This document shows, in pieces, positions 50,601 to 63,354 of a DNA stretch of 64,000 nucleotides; positions within the stretch are counted from its first letter, which is position 1, and each line of letters begins with the position of its first letter. This DNA is from Perca fluviatilis (Eukaryota > Chordata > Actinopteri > Perciformes > Percidae). A program made the translations under genes and the position numbers. The notes under the pieces are model-generated. The model made no database searches and was not told where the DNA came from. It saw only the letters and a list, made by a program, of their open reading frames with translations. The DNA lies in contig NC_053134.1 of assembly GCF_010015445.1 (NCBI RefSeq), positions 15,808,629 through 15,872,628 on the forward strand, in the 5' to 3' direction.

Positions 50601-51040
50601 AATTAAAATGAATTCTTACAATTAGTGCTGAGGAGAATAATTTAAATTGCATCTCTTAATATGTTAGGTTTAATCAAAGGCTAAAAAGAAGATACTGGAA
50701 ATTAAATAATTCCTACAGAAATACAGAACGAGGGGACATACTCAGGAAAATTCAAAGAAACATTAGGAGGAATGATGTCTAAATTATTTCTTTTATGAAT
50801 ATATACTGTAAGCAAATTTCATTTCAGACTTTGTTTGAAATTATGTCAAATTATGTCTCGGTCAGCTCAGTAAAGATGAAGCTGTGGTTGTGAAGAAGCC
50901 TCCATTAAGTGTTATTCACTGATGTTATCAACAGCAGCCAAGCAGGTTGTCATTTAGAATCACTGGACAAAAGAATAAGAAATGTTAATGTACTTTTGTA
51001 TTGATTGGACCACAAAAAACAACCAAACTTCAACATTTCT
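47700..51040. other. No gene seen; GC-mixed non-coding blocks
   Basis: Includes non-repetitive stretches around 48.78-49.10 kb (GATGATCATCATTAGCAGGG) and 49.20-49.30 kb (GGTAATTGTTTATTAAATGC) that look less random than their neighbours, plus a (CT)n tract near 49.13 kb. No exons are supported. Confidence 0.4.
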
Positions 51041-51041
51041 A

Positions 51042-51075
<34 letters not shown>
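51042..51075. repeat. (AAT)n microsatellite
   Basis: About ten AAT/TAA units followed by degenerate units. Confidence 0.95.
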
Positions 51076-51076
<1 letters not shown>

Positions 51077-51269
51077 TAATATAATAAATACAATAAAATA
51101 ATGGTTTTAAAAACTGGAATCAAGTGCAAATCAATGGCACTTTATTTATAATCTTTTCTAATTTAATAGCACTCGTACAGAAATAGAAGCAGCCAGCAGG
51201 AATTCCAGTAGCAGATTTGCCGTAATGCTGTTGAGTTGATTAGAAGAGTGAGAGGAGGAGAGTGACTGA

Positions 51270-51312
51270 GAGAGGAGTGAGTGAGTGAGTGAGTGAGCGA
51301 GTGAGCGAGCAC
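51270..51312. repeat. (GTGA)n microsatellite
   Basis: About eight GTGA/GCGA units. The serine/leucine-rich frame on the - strand here is a repeat artefact. Confidence 0.93.
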
Positions 51313-51319
51313 GAAGAGA

Positions 51320-54300
51320 GGAGGGAGTGAGTGAGCGCGTCAAGCCATCCCTCTTCCCAAAGCTTATTTATTCCTCCAGCATCCAGCCCACTGATTAGGC
51401 AGCTACAGACACTCTTAATGCCTCCCCACAATGAATGAGCTGCTGCAGTTTCAATGGGCTTATCTGTTGTGCTGTGTTCAGTAAATAATGCTGCAGCTGT
51501 CAGTGGCCTCCAGCGCATCATCCATGTAGCTAATGCTATGTTGGGATTAGCCGTGTTGAATGAAGTCTTGTCACCGAGCAGGGGAAGCTGTGCCAAGCTC
51601 CAAACAGTTTACAGGACCCTCCGCCCCGAGTGGAACAAATAGAATGTAATTAAGGAGAGATGAGAGCACGGAGGCGTCGTTAGACAGGGATGCACACACA
51701 AACACATGCTCTCACATTTACTCCTGCACATGCAAATGCCTCTTTGTTAGTTGCCGTGCTTTTTAATACCCAGAGAGAGGAAAATACCTTTTTTTTTTTT
51801 TTTTTTCACATTATGGAATTTGTCATGTTCAGTTGGAGCTGTCATAGCTAGAACAGTGTGCGCTAATGTGTGTAATCTGCTTTGCAACACATCAATTATG
51901 ATGGATATTGCTCCACCGCCATGCTTCCAGGGTTTTTATACAAGCCTGCAGGGGAATCAGTCTTTTCTTGTTAGGCAACCTGTTTAGTAAATAATGATCC
52001 ACTTTAAGCCCGGCTGATGCCGTATAATGTGATGCGTGCGCGTGTTTGTACATGGGTGCATACAGTGTAGCACGTATGTGTGGGGTGGTGCTTTGGTGCG
52101 CAAGGATCAAGCCTACTAGATCAAAAAACACTTACGTGCAGGCTGGAATTCAATCATGCCTGCGCTGTGTGGAAGAAGAAAAATAAAAATAAACGTCACA
52201 GAGAAACCTAAAGCGCTACTGAACGTGCTACGAACCCAAATGGAAAAACTATAAATATTATTAGTGACTTGTAAAAGTATTTCCAGAGCTGTGTGAACTA
52301 ACAAAGAGAAAAAAGATAAATATTCAGATCTTATAGTGTGTCAAACTAAATTGAAATTTTTTCCAAATCAGCTTTCACCATTTTCTTTCTTGCAGGGATG
52401 CTCCGGGGTGCACATACACCACCTCTCTTCCTCCTGTCATCTCCTCTCTCCCCTGTCTATTTTACTACCTTTATATCCCTTTACACTCCTTTCTCTTTCT
52501 TCATGGCTGTGGGTGAGTCCCACTCTTTCATTCTTAAGCAAGATCGGCTCATGAACTCCCTTCACACGTGTTATATATTATGTTTCTTCCCCTTCTCTAC
52601 CTTGGACAGGGCAGTAGAAAGCATGGAGAAAGTGGCACAGATTGAATCTTTAACTTGCTCTGAAAACCACTGGGTGCACTCTATTTCTATCTTTTTCTCT
52701 CTAGCTCTCAGAAAGTCCTATTTTTTTCAGTCGAGCACAGATTTGAAGAAGGCCAGTTCTCTTCAAACATTCCATAACTTTTGCTTTTGAATCATTCACC
52801 TACTGGTTTGCTCTCCTTCACAGGCGCAGCAACATTTAGTGAACTTACCCAGAGCAAACTCCAAAGACCGAAACAGTAGAGGAAATGGTGTTTCTTTCAA
52901 CGAAGCATATTTTGACAAAACACACACGTTCTTTGGACTTTTTAGTTAAGGGACAAAGCTCTCTAAACTCTGGGCCCACCCTGCATGCTGGCTCCTTTTC
53001 AGATGGAATAGTGTTTCGCCAATACGCCTGGGAAGGGCTTTCGCTTTGGGCCCTCTGGGAGCTGCAGCGGATCACATGGAGATCCCTGTCAGATCCACCA
53101 CTACACTACACTACACTTCTGTCAGTCAGTAAGTCAGTCCGTCGACAAGGCAGAGAGGCAGACAGGGAGAGAGAGAGAGGCCCTTCACTTCTAGATGAAC
53201 ACATTCTTTAGTGTCAGCATAAAACCCTTAGCTGCACTGGGACCCACTCACAGACACTGCTGTGTGTATGTTTTTTTTTTTTTTTTTTATTTTCCTGTGT
53301 TGAAAGTGTGTGTGGTGGAAGCATGTGTGACTTCACACACACCTCTGTCAGAGTGAAAAACTGCAGAGATTTTGGTGGCTTAATCTGAGATTGGGACAGA
53401 CACCACTGGATATTCTATTTACTCCATGCAAGCTGCTCCCCAATGACCCATAAAGCCCCTCGCCTCTGAACTAAGCTGGTCAGGGTTAAAGCTCCCCAGC
53501 GAAGGGAGACTGAGTACCTGCCCAGAATGTGTTGTTGTGTGTGTGTTTATGTGTATCTGTCTATGTGAACACGCAGTCCTGTGTGTCCACCCCCCCCCCT
53601 GCAGTCTAATGGCTTTATTTATGAAGTGGCACAGGCAGTCAGTAACAGGCAGGCGATAAAAGGAGGCGATAGTGCAGCAAAGCCGCATGCCATGCCGTGG
53701 CCTGCAGCCATGCTATCCTTATGGCTTTTAGGAGATTGGTAGTATTTCATGTTGTGTGCTTATCGTGTGAGTGAGGAAAGATGAGGTAAATACTGCTGCT
53801 ACAAGGGAGCAGGAGAAGGAGGTGATAATTCGCTCCCTGCAGGGATTTGTTTCCCTTAACTACTCATTTTGATGCAGGAAACTATATCCTAAAATTAAAG
53901 GGAAAAGTAGCTATTAACTTCTAATATGCTCAATTAACTTAAACAATGACTCATGATGGAATTTTAAAAGAATCTGAATTCTGTGTCTGTGTGAACATGG
54001 GCTATGGGCCAGAAAGTGTAAGTATGCCTCACTAATTGCTGTAACATACAGGGAAAAAGGGTTGTTGCTTTCTTCAAATTAAGCAAGAGAGACAGTGTGG
54101 AGTGTGAGCTTTTTTCTACACAAAAATATGACATGAAATGGCAAGCGTGTATGATTTATACAGCATTTTTTTTTTTTTTACTTTAGTAATAAATGCATGC
54201 TTAGTTCATGAAGGCTTTGTCTTTCATGTATAAGGAATAGGGAATTATTGTGTTTGGACACAACAGATCAGCAAGAAAATACTACATGTAGTAGAGTCAC

Positions 54301-54420
54301 TGTAATTATGTTTACCAGAAAACACGGTGATGAATACTGTTTATTCAAGACAATGGAGCTCGAGTGAAAAAACTCAACTATACTCGTGTACGAATGGTTT
54401 TCTAGAAACCCCACCTGCAC
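51320..54420. other. No gene seen
   Basis: Non-coding. Non-repetitive blocks near 51.36-51.56 and 51.89-52.01 kb could be conserved elements. Homopolymer T runs occur at 51.79 and 53.27 kb. Confidence 0.4.
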
Positions 54421-54423
54421 CTG

Positions 54424-54425
54424 GT

Positions 54426-54507
<82 letters not shown>
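54424..54507. repeat. Compound (ACGC)n-(AC)n-(AT)n microsatellite
   Basis: About nine CGCA units pass into about 18 AC units and then five AT units. Confidence 0.97.
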
Positions 54508-54508
<1 letters not shown>

Positions 54509-57500
54509 GACAGAGGTGTGCCTCTAAAAACAGAAAATGAGGACATTTCCTCAGTATTCCCCAAGGCAGATGCCTGCTGGCCAATGAGACCGGCAGGTTT
54601 CCTAGAGATGCAGAAACCTGTTGGAACACACAGAACTCATTCAAACTCTTCTGCCTGTCCTCTCTTCCTCTCTTTCCAGACTCTCTCTCCCCATTCTGCT
54701 CGCTGTACTTAAAGTTTGAGTGAGTGACTGAAAGCATTAACCTCTTTACCGCAAACCTCTGCTTCAACGCACCTGTGCGCCGGGCAAATCCTGTCATTAA
54801 AATTAACATATGACTTGCCGTCAAATGAGCACATTCGCCGTGTTTTTCTTTCTCGTTGTGCCATTGCGAGCAAACTGCTGAGTGAACTCAACAGTTCTCT
54901 CCGGGGTACCATTCCCGAGTTGTTTACCTGAATAACTAATGTGATTTACTATTTCTTTCAGACCCAACGACAACCAATTGATGGCGTCTGACTGCGACCG
55001 ACCGAGCGTGGCGGCAAAAACAGAGATGCATTCACATGCACAATGAAAGCATGGTTAAACGTAAACCAAATGCAGACACAAGCGCCGTTACTGACCAAAA
55101 TAACTTCCTGCAAAGTAGATTTGTGAGGCAAGGCGGCTGTCATCACAACCGCCGAGTGTGTGTATCAGAAATGACAGACGCAGGGTAAAGAGAAGAGGAG
55201 GTGAAGACACTTTGTCTCTGCTTCATGACTCCCCAAGACTAAATATAGCGTCTGGCTTTTGTAGCCTCCGTTAGATCCCATATTTCAGTCTGACCCTGAT
55301 CTGAAGACAAAGCAGGAGCGCGCGGTCTCTCTCTTTTTTTTTTCTTTTTTTTTTTACTCTGTGCCCCCCCCTTTCACTGACTGAGTTATGCCTAAATTTA
55401 CAGCTAAGACAACAGAGCGTGGGCCTTTCAGATGTGTCATCTCAGTAAACTGCTCGTTTGTTAGCAGAGATGTTATATTCGCTGTCAGTGAGGTCCCATC
55501 TTGTTTTGCCAGGTGGACGGGGGGCCCTTCCCGCCCGCTCCAGTTGTTTTGATCCAAAGCAGCTGGTAGGACGCGATACCCGTTTAGTCTGAGAAATCAG
55601 CTTGTACAAACAAACACCTCGCTTTCTCTGTAGCCAGCAACAGGCCAGTGCATCTGCCAACCATTATAACCAAATATCTGCCTCGTATCAGCCTTCCTGC
55701 AATATATAAGCCAGGTCCTGTTTCCAGGCCAGCAAATAAACAAAACAGGCCTCAGGCATCATTATTCATTATTAAAGATGATATGGTTAAGCAGGGGCAG
55801 TTTACAAAGTCCACCTGCAATGCACACAGTGCATTCCCAATCTCTCAAGGGAGATGCCAAGTGCTACTCACTCACAGGTGTGGTGGGTTAACTGACAAGG
55901 TTAGGTGAAATGTCTTAAAGATATGCAATTACCTCATATGGAATCCATTCATTTTTATTCATTTATTCATCTTGTCATCAAACACAAATAGGCGATTTAA
56001 AGTTAGTCTAAGAACCTGTAAAAACTCTAACTTATGGAAAACTCTTGTAGTCTCCCTGACACATACAACGTACAAACATGCAGCCAATGGCTGTATGTTG
56101 TCAGTCATTCCAACGCAAAACTGCCAGGCTGATGAAAAAAAAAAAAAGTGCTGTGTTAAGCAACTCTGGAGTGTCACAGTGGTTGAAGTTAACTTGTAGG
56201 GCCTACTGAGCACTTCTCCCCAGAGTACAAACTTGTTACAAAGTGAGGAAGCGCTTTTGTGTTGATGGAGGGAAACTGAAAGCCACTATAGTTGGTTACA
56301 AGGACTCGAAGCTCGGAGACACCTTGCTGCACCGTGACAGAGACGGGAAGAAAGACAGAACAAGAAAGTGAAAATAAGGGCAGATTGAAAGGTAAAGAAG
56401 AAAAGTGAGGGGAAAGAGGCACGTAACATAGGAAATGGAGATGGAACGAGAGAAGAGCGTGTGTGTTTGTGTGCAAATTAATGTGGATGTGAAAAGGTTG
56501 AAAGGGAGGGTGGGTAGTTTTAGCTTGTTTTCCTTGGCGCACCTGCCCGGAGAAGCAGCCACGAACAGGAAGGTCTAAAAGTTAATTACATCAGCTGTCC
56601 GAGCCAAAATAAATGTCAGCCTCTGATGGACGCTGCAACACCTCCACCGCCTCTCGCTTGCCTCTCAGCAGGCACTTCATCTGCTTTGAGTTAAAAATTA
56701 TGAGTGCAAATGACCAAGATACAAATCTATACACTATCTCTGAGATTCACTGAAATATATATTGTATATGTTGCTAGCTTATGCTTACTTTCTACACAAT
56801 GGGCATGGATATGTTTTGGATAAGAATCATTTTTGAAGGTCTTTTCTGCTTGTTTTGCTTTAAGTTTCTCTGCTTCTGAGTCCCCGCCATGCTCTTTTTC
56901 CCCTAGCTGTGTTCATTGAGCAAGCCTTGTTCCAAAGCACTGCTCCAGGTCTTAATCATTTTTTATTTTACAGTGCACCTAAGGGTGCCCTTTCTCGCCC
57001 AGTGCTTCTGCCAATCCAGGCCCTCTGGCCTCCCCTCCAACATCGTCCAGCCTCAGCTACTCACACACCACGAAAGAACCGCCGGTACCAATCCAACCGC
57101 GAGCCTCCACGCCATTCAACCTCTAAGCAATGTGGACTTAAAAACACCTTATCTCCCTGTACACTCTGATGATTCCTGCAATATTAGCATTACTTAACCC
57201 GGCACCTCTGGTCTGCCTTTATGAGTCATTACAGAGAGAGAGAGAGAACTCTTTGACTCTTGAAGAACATAATATGCTCTACTATGGGGTCATAAGTTAA
57301 AGAAATATATGAATAAAGCTTATAGAAAAACATATTGATAATAATTTGATGTGTGTTGGGACCAGCAGTTGTGTTAAACCTGATTTTAACCAAAAAGGCT
57401 TCAGATTAAACTGACCTCTGGAGAATAGACACACATGTGGCACATGTGGACACAGACAAAGAGATCTGGGCCTAGGTGGAAAACCCACAGCCGTTTTCAC

Positions 57501-57796
57501 CAAACTACCAGGAGGAGAAGAGTCACAAAATGAAACAAAGTGGATTTAATTAAGGGGATCCTGCAAACACACGTCCCCCCGCGGTCTGTGTAGACCGGCG
57601 GAGCTGTATTTATCTCCCAAAGAATCAGCTGGTTAGCTTGTATAATGAACGTCCCCTCATTCAGACAAAATTATCAGAGTCTGCTAGCTTCACGTTAGTC
57701 CAGACCTGAGTGACTGAGAGGATGGGTCATTACCGATAATCAAGATCCAAAGCGTCTTTTTATTCCTCTAAATGTGCTTCCTAACTCTTTCACTAA

Positions 57797-57850
<54 letters not shown>

Positions 57851-58568
57851 GAACAACTGTGCTCCTTGGAGCGTCTGTTTGTAAGCATCACGTTAGTTGG
57901 AGAGCTAACTGGCTAGCTTAGCCACGTGGAGCTGCAACGTAGCCCACTAAATAGCTTTTGTGCAGCTAACACATAGCCTAGCTTCAACGAGCTAACAGCT
58001 AATCTGGGCGTGACCACACAACCCCCGGGTTTCGTCAATCATAATTTGCCAATAATTGAATCTGTACCCTACGAATTCCCGACGTGTGTGTGTGTTGTGT
58101 GCATACTAAACAACACACAGAACATCTATCATCCTCTATCCATACTGATATCAACAGTCCAGATGCAGAAGGATCCAGCAAAAAAGTCCCCCCCCCCCCC
58201 AACACAATAACGTTGGCAACACACTGCGTTGGCCAATTAAATACATGCATGCAGATCTAGATTACTTTGCAATAATGGTATTATTCTACTCTTTACCCCA
58301 GAGTTGTAAAATCGTGTCTCATAGTAAAATAAAACATTGTGCACTGTCATGGCATCTGACAATCCACGAATCTATTGCTCAAACTGGACTTCCTGGACCT
58401 TAATTCATCTTCCTACATGTGCCTGTAGCAACACGGACACACCAGCCCTTGTGTCCGATTTTTGGTATAGACACCTGCTACAATAAAATACCTGCAGTAC
58501 TAGCAGACTCTTTCATATATTTAGATAATTTCCAAGCTCTTTTTTTTCCACTTTAACCTACGATCAAC
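54508..58568. other. No gene seen
   Basis: Non-coding, with a compound (CT)n(CA)n repeat at about 57797-57844 and a C run near 58.19 kb. Confidence 0.42.
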
Positions 58569-58873
58569 TAGAGCTGGGCGATATAGAGAAAATACAATAT
58601 CACAATATTTTTTTATGAAAATATCTCGATATCGATATTGCGGCAATATTATAGGGTTGACAATTTTCACAAATGATTTACACAATGAGATTTGTGATAA
58701 ATAATCATTAGTATGTATCATGACTTAGTGGGTAAAAGTAAATAGTAGAACAGCTAGAACAGTCTGGTAAGTTCAGAAAATGACATCACTTTACTGTAAT
58801 GCAGCCTGTAAAACCAGGAAAAGACAACACATATATTGATATCAATGTAATATCGATATATTGTCCAGCCCTA
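58569..58873. mobile_element. hAT-type MITE (GGGCGATAT ends)
   Basis: 305 bases with inverted ends TAGAGCTGGGCGATAT and ATCGATATATTGTCCAGCCCTA-like right end. The flanks CGATCAAC (58561-58568) and CCTTCAAC (58874-58881) match at 6 of 8 positions, suggesting an aged 8-base duplication. It holds several ATATCGATAT words. Confidence 0.82.
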
Positions 58874-58881
58874 CCTTCAAC

Positions 58882-60690
58882 TGCAAAATGTTAGTTTGAA
58901 AATGCTAGCTCATTGGGAAGCAAGAAACCTGAGCCACTATTAATATCACTGTAGATTCAATTTGATACATTAGCTAGGGTGCTAATCAGAAGTGCTTACA
59001 ACGAGATTAATTATTACACGTGAAAGCCCTTTGAATGCTTCTTCTTAGGAGGAGGATAGATTTCTGCGATGAAATACAGCGTTGCCTGTGCATCTTTCTT
59101 TGCCACGTGGTGAAGGAGGAGTGGGTGGGCAGATGGATGAAAGGGGGCACATCTCGCATCTTCCTCACGCTGTCACTATTAGCATCCTCTCCTCTCTAGT
59201 CTCTTCTCCTCCTCTCCCCTTTCCTCTCATGGCGGAAGCAGTGCGTGGGAGTTGCTCAGGAGACATCATCATGAGCCACTTCACTCGAGTGCTGCCTTCA
59301 ATCAGCCCTCGAATTAATATTAATCATTTCTCCATCCCCCACACAACAACCCTTTCGTCTCCACGCTGGTGCTGATAAATACTGATGTGAAGAGAAGCAG
59401 CAAATAAAGGATTTACAGATGTATGTGGACGTATGTCAATGACCAAACCTTGGCGACGGGCATCTCTTTCTTTCCCCTCTACGTCTTTCTGTCCCAGTGG
59501 CTTCACGGTTCAAACTGCTGCTCAAGACTTAATTGTCTCTAATCACTGCTGAAGGGCACGGCTACTCAGCAATACGTCTCCCTTCCTCTGCCCTGTCCTT
59601 CTCATCTCTCCTATCCTTTCTTTTTCAGCCCCCTCCTTTCCCTAGCAACCACCACGTTACCTTCATGGAAGAAGACACTGAAAGCAACTGTCCATTAGAA
59701 ATCTTCAAAAGAAATGGGGGGGGAGAAGGAGTGCAATAAGGACCTCCGTTCTCTGACTTTTTACTCTCACAAGAACGAGTTATCAACTTGGAAAAATCTA
59801 CTGACATGTTGTTACGGGCATGTTGCCTCCGAGAGAGAAAAAAAGAAAAGAATAAGAGATGGGTAGAAAATATGAGCCCTAAAATTAGAAGTGATCATCC
59901 AGAGGAATGTTTGCTTGCGTGCGTGCGTGCATGTAAAAGCAAAAGCGCTGAAGATGGCTGAAGGTCAGGGAGACATTGAGGCAATCACACTAATGAAAAC
60001 AAACGAGGGATACAGTTGGAGGGAGAGAAGGAAAGAAAGGAAGGGACAGAGACAAAAAAAAGAGTGGGTAGTGTGAAAAAAGTAGTGTGTGTGTGTGTGT
60101 GGGGGTGGGAGAGAGATAGTCTGCCTTGCCTCAGACTAATCAAACACAACACAGTGCTATAAAAGGCTGGTGAGAATGTACAGATACATAAGCGAGCGCT
60201 ACAGCCTGTCGTGTACTGTTCTTTTATTTACATGCCCTCCTAACCTTTAGTGAGACTTGAGGCACACTTGCACACACATGCTGTACTGTACATACGCAGG
60301 CAAACACACACAAACACACACATGTACACATGGTGGTAGCAATATGTGAAGGTTATTCCTGCAGAGGGATGACAGTGTTTATTCAGGGCTAGCAGGCAGA
60401 CTCTGTGACATTCAGCCTGGAGAAAATGATTAATGCTACAATATACATAGGCACGAGGAAAAAAAGAAGAAGAAAGTGTTGCACTGATCCTTCACAGAGA
60501 GCAGAGGCCTTTGTAGCCACATATCCAACCAGCTGTTTTGCTTTAGCTCACTGGGCCACATTTGTGTGTCTGCAAAAACAGGTTGAAATTACAGTGATCA
60601 TGACTCCGATATCTGATGCTTTGTCAGTTTTCATATCAAAAAGCCCTAATTTGTTCGAACATGTTATAATAAAAAGAAACGAGAAAAACC
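58882..60690. other. No gene seen
   Basis: Non-coding with purine- and pyrimidine-rich stretches. A (GT)n tract lies near 60.09 kb. Confidence 0.42.
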
Positions 60691-60694
60691 TTCC

Positions 60695-61655
60695 AACAAC
60701 GGCAGCAGTTTTATCAGTGGATGCGGAAAAGGCTTTCGACCGCCTAGAGTGGAACTACTGTACTTGTGGCAAGTAATGGAGAGGCTTGGTTTGGGCGCCA
60801 AATTCATTTGGCCCATTTTCACTTTATATGCGAATCCCACGGCCATAGTCTCAACCAATGCAATGCACTCGCAGCCGTTTCCCATTAAGTGTGGCTCATG
60901 ACAGGGATGCCCGCTTTCCCCCATGCTATTGCAATCTCTCTTGAACCGTTAGCCCAAGCCATAAGGCAAAATAAAATCTGTAATATCCAGATTAAATCCA
61001 GTAGTAGCTCAATATCATTATATGCAGACGATATTTTGTTGTACATTGCTGATCTTGAGGACTCTATCCCGAAAATTCTTAAGATTTTCAACGAATTTGG
61101 CTCAATCTCAGGCTATAAAATTAACTGGAATAAATCTAACCTTCTTTTATTGAACAACAGGCATGTGGCATCAACCATTAGTGTTACAATCCCAACCCAA
61201 AGCAAAATTACATATTTGGGCATCACCATACATGCATCCCTACAGCGAGTTGTCCAGGACAACTATGAAACTATACTAAGTAACGTTCAAAGGGATCTGG
61301 CTAATTGGTCTGCACTGACGGCATCACTACGCTCCAGGATTGCTGTTGTTAAAATGAACATAGTTCCTCGTGTGAATTTCTTAAGTACAATGATCCCCTT
61401 ACCCCCACCAAAACATTTCTGGAAGAAACTTGATACGGCAATATATTTGGAATAATAAACCACCTACCCTAAAATACTCTACCCTGCAACCTACCTCAAA
61501 CACGGGAGGCTTGTCCCTCCCCAACTTTAAAGTGTATCACAGACCCTTTCAGCTACAGGCCCTCAGAGTGTGGATGGACCCCTCGTCTACAGACCCATGG
61601 AGAGAAATAGAGCAAAACCTCACTGTAAGTCTAAAACTGCAAGACCTGGCCTTTG
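60695..61655 (+). mobile_element. L1/Tx1-type LINE reverse transcriptase remnant
   Basis: Pieces of a reverse transcriptase in order: VLSVDAEKAFDRLEW (about 60711), a middle part with frameshifts and an in-frame stop ahead of QGCPLSP, the catalytic box SLYADDILLY (YADD at 61021-61032), then SGYKINWNKSN, ITYLGI and, after a further frameshift near 61440, IWNNKPPTLKYSTLQ and GGLSLPNFKVYH. Both ends are missing and several breaks make it inactive. The endonuclease domain is absent. Confidence 0.88.
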
Positions 61656-62412
61656 CAGGTGTGAAAGAAACAAGGAGAGAGAGAAATAAGGAAGGACACA
61701 AAAGTTGGATTCTGAAGAAAAGAGAGTGCGGGCGGGAAGGAGAGTCGTACATGAGATGTAAGTGAATAAAACCTCCATTACCACGCTGAATGTAAAGGAA
61801 GTGGGTTTTTAATTAACATCGCTGCTAATTAACAAGTAGTTATAGATCAAAAAGAGATAGAGAGGCACGTGGAGATGTACAGTACGCACACACTCACACT
61901 CACACACACAGCGTATTCACGCTCTGCACCTAAGCACACTCTATCCGAACCAATCAGTAAGCATGCAGACCCAACAGCTTCCCACCGATAACATGAGACA
62001 TTAGGAGTGATCAATAAGCAGAGAGCCAACCACTGCATATAAACCTTCCCACAGGAGAGGCACTGCCTCGGGCAGAGTGGAGAGTGAGGAGCTGTGTGGA
62101 AGCATACATTGCAAAACAATACAAAAATCATAATTTTCTTGAAAGTGGGGAAACATTGTAGGATTCTGGTGCAAATCGAAGCATCTTTTATAGATAATGT
62201 TCAGATAAAATGGTGGATTCAAAATGTGAATAAGCTTTCATTAACCACCCACTGCTCTGCCTGCGGGATGCTAACATTATGTACCACTTTAACAGCCTGC
62301 TAGTACTACAAAACGTTACATTAATATCAACGTGGTATATATGTATTATTTGGATGGACTCTTTTGGTTGATTGTGGCTGTTTTACAAAACAACATCCTG
62401 TTGTTAAAATAA
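61656..62412. other. No gene seen
   Basis: Non-coding, with a short CACACTCACACT tract near 61.89 kb. Confidence 0.42.
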
Positions 62413-63354
62413 TCTAACATTGGGAGAGTTAGCGTAGAGTAGCGTTATCAGCTGAATAGCTTAGCGCAGGGGCTAATGGACCCATGTTTGTATCTCGTAA
62501 ATGACCCCACTAATAATGCCCGAAATGATACCAAACGTCTACACTAGTACAAATAGGTTATGCACTCATTAAATGATGGATTGGAAAGTTTGTAAGTACA
62601 CCAGAAGTTTATGTAAATAACACTTGCCTGCTCTCTTGCTCTCTGCTGTTGTTGTTGCTGCAAGAGAGTGCTTAGGGCCGTCTACAATTTACAACACCGA
62701 AAAGTGGCAACAAAATATTTACAAAAAATATCTTTTTTTTAAGTAAGTGCTGTAGTATAACTAGCAGGAGACAAGTAATAATTGAGGTAAGTTTGGAGAC
62801 ATTACCTTATTTAATCATTAAATTAATAAATATTTTTGTTGTATCTCTTTCGGTGTTGTAATTTGTAGGACCGGCCCTAAGCATCGTCTAACTGCAGGTA
62901 GCAGCAGCAGCAGCAGCAGCAGAGAGCAGAAGAGAGCAGGCAAGTGTTCATAAACTTCTGGTGTACTTACAAACTTTCCAATCCATTGTTTTATGAGTGC
63001 ATAACCTATTTGTACTAGTGTAGAAGTTTGGTATCATTTCAGGCATTATTAGTGGGGTCATTTACGAGATACAAACGTGGGTCCATTAGCCCCTGCGCTA
63101 AGCTATTCAGCTGATACATACAACGACAACAGCAGAGAGCAGAAGAGAGCAGGCAAGTGTTATTTACATAAACTTCTGGTGTACTTACAAACTTTCCAAT
63201 CCACCATTTTATGAGTGCATAACCTATTTGTACTAGTGTAAACGTTTGGTATCGGGCATTATTAGTTTACGAGATACAAACGTGGGTCCATTAGCCCCTG
63301 CGCTAAGCTATTCAGCTGATAACGCTACTCTACGCTAACTCTCCCAATGTTAGA
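62413..63354. mobile_element. Long-inverted-repeat (foldback) element with duplicated right arm
   Basis: The left arm (62413 to about 62675) and the outer right arm (about 63119-63354) are inverted copies, with the first 61 bases identical (start TCTAACATTGGGAGAG). A second right-arm copy (about 62905-63113) lies inside. The centre is also palindromic: CTTAGGGCCGTCTACAATTT near 62671 matches the complement near 62862-62882. A (CAG)n tract lies at the arm junction. No target duplication is visible. Confidence 0.85.
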
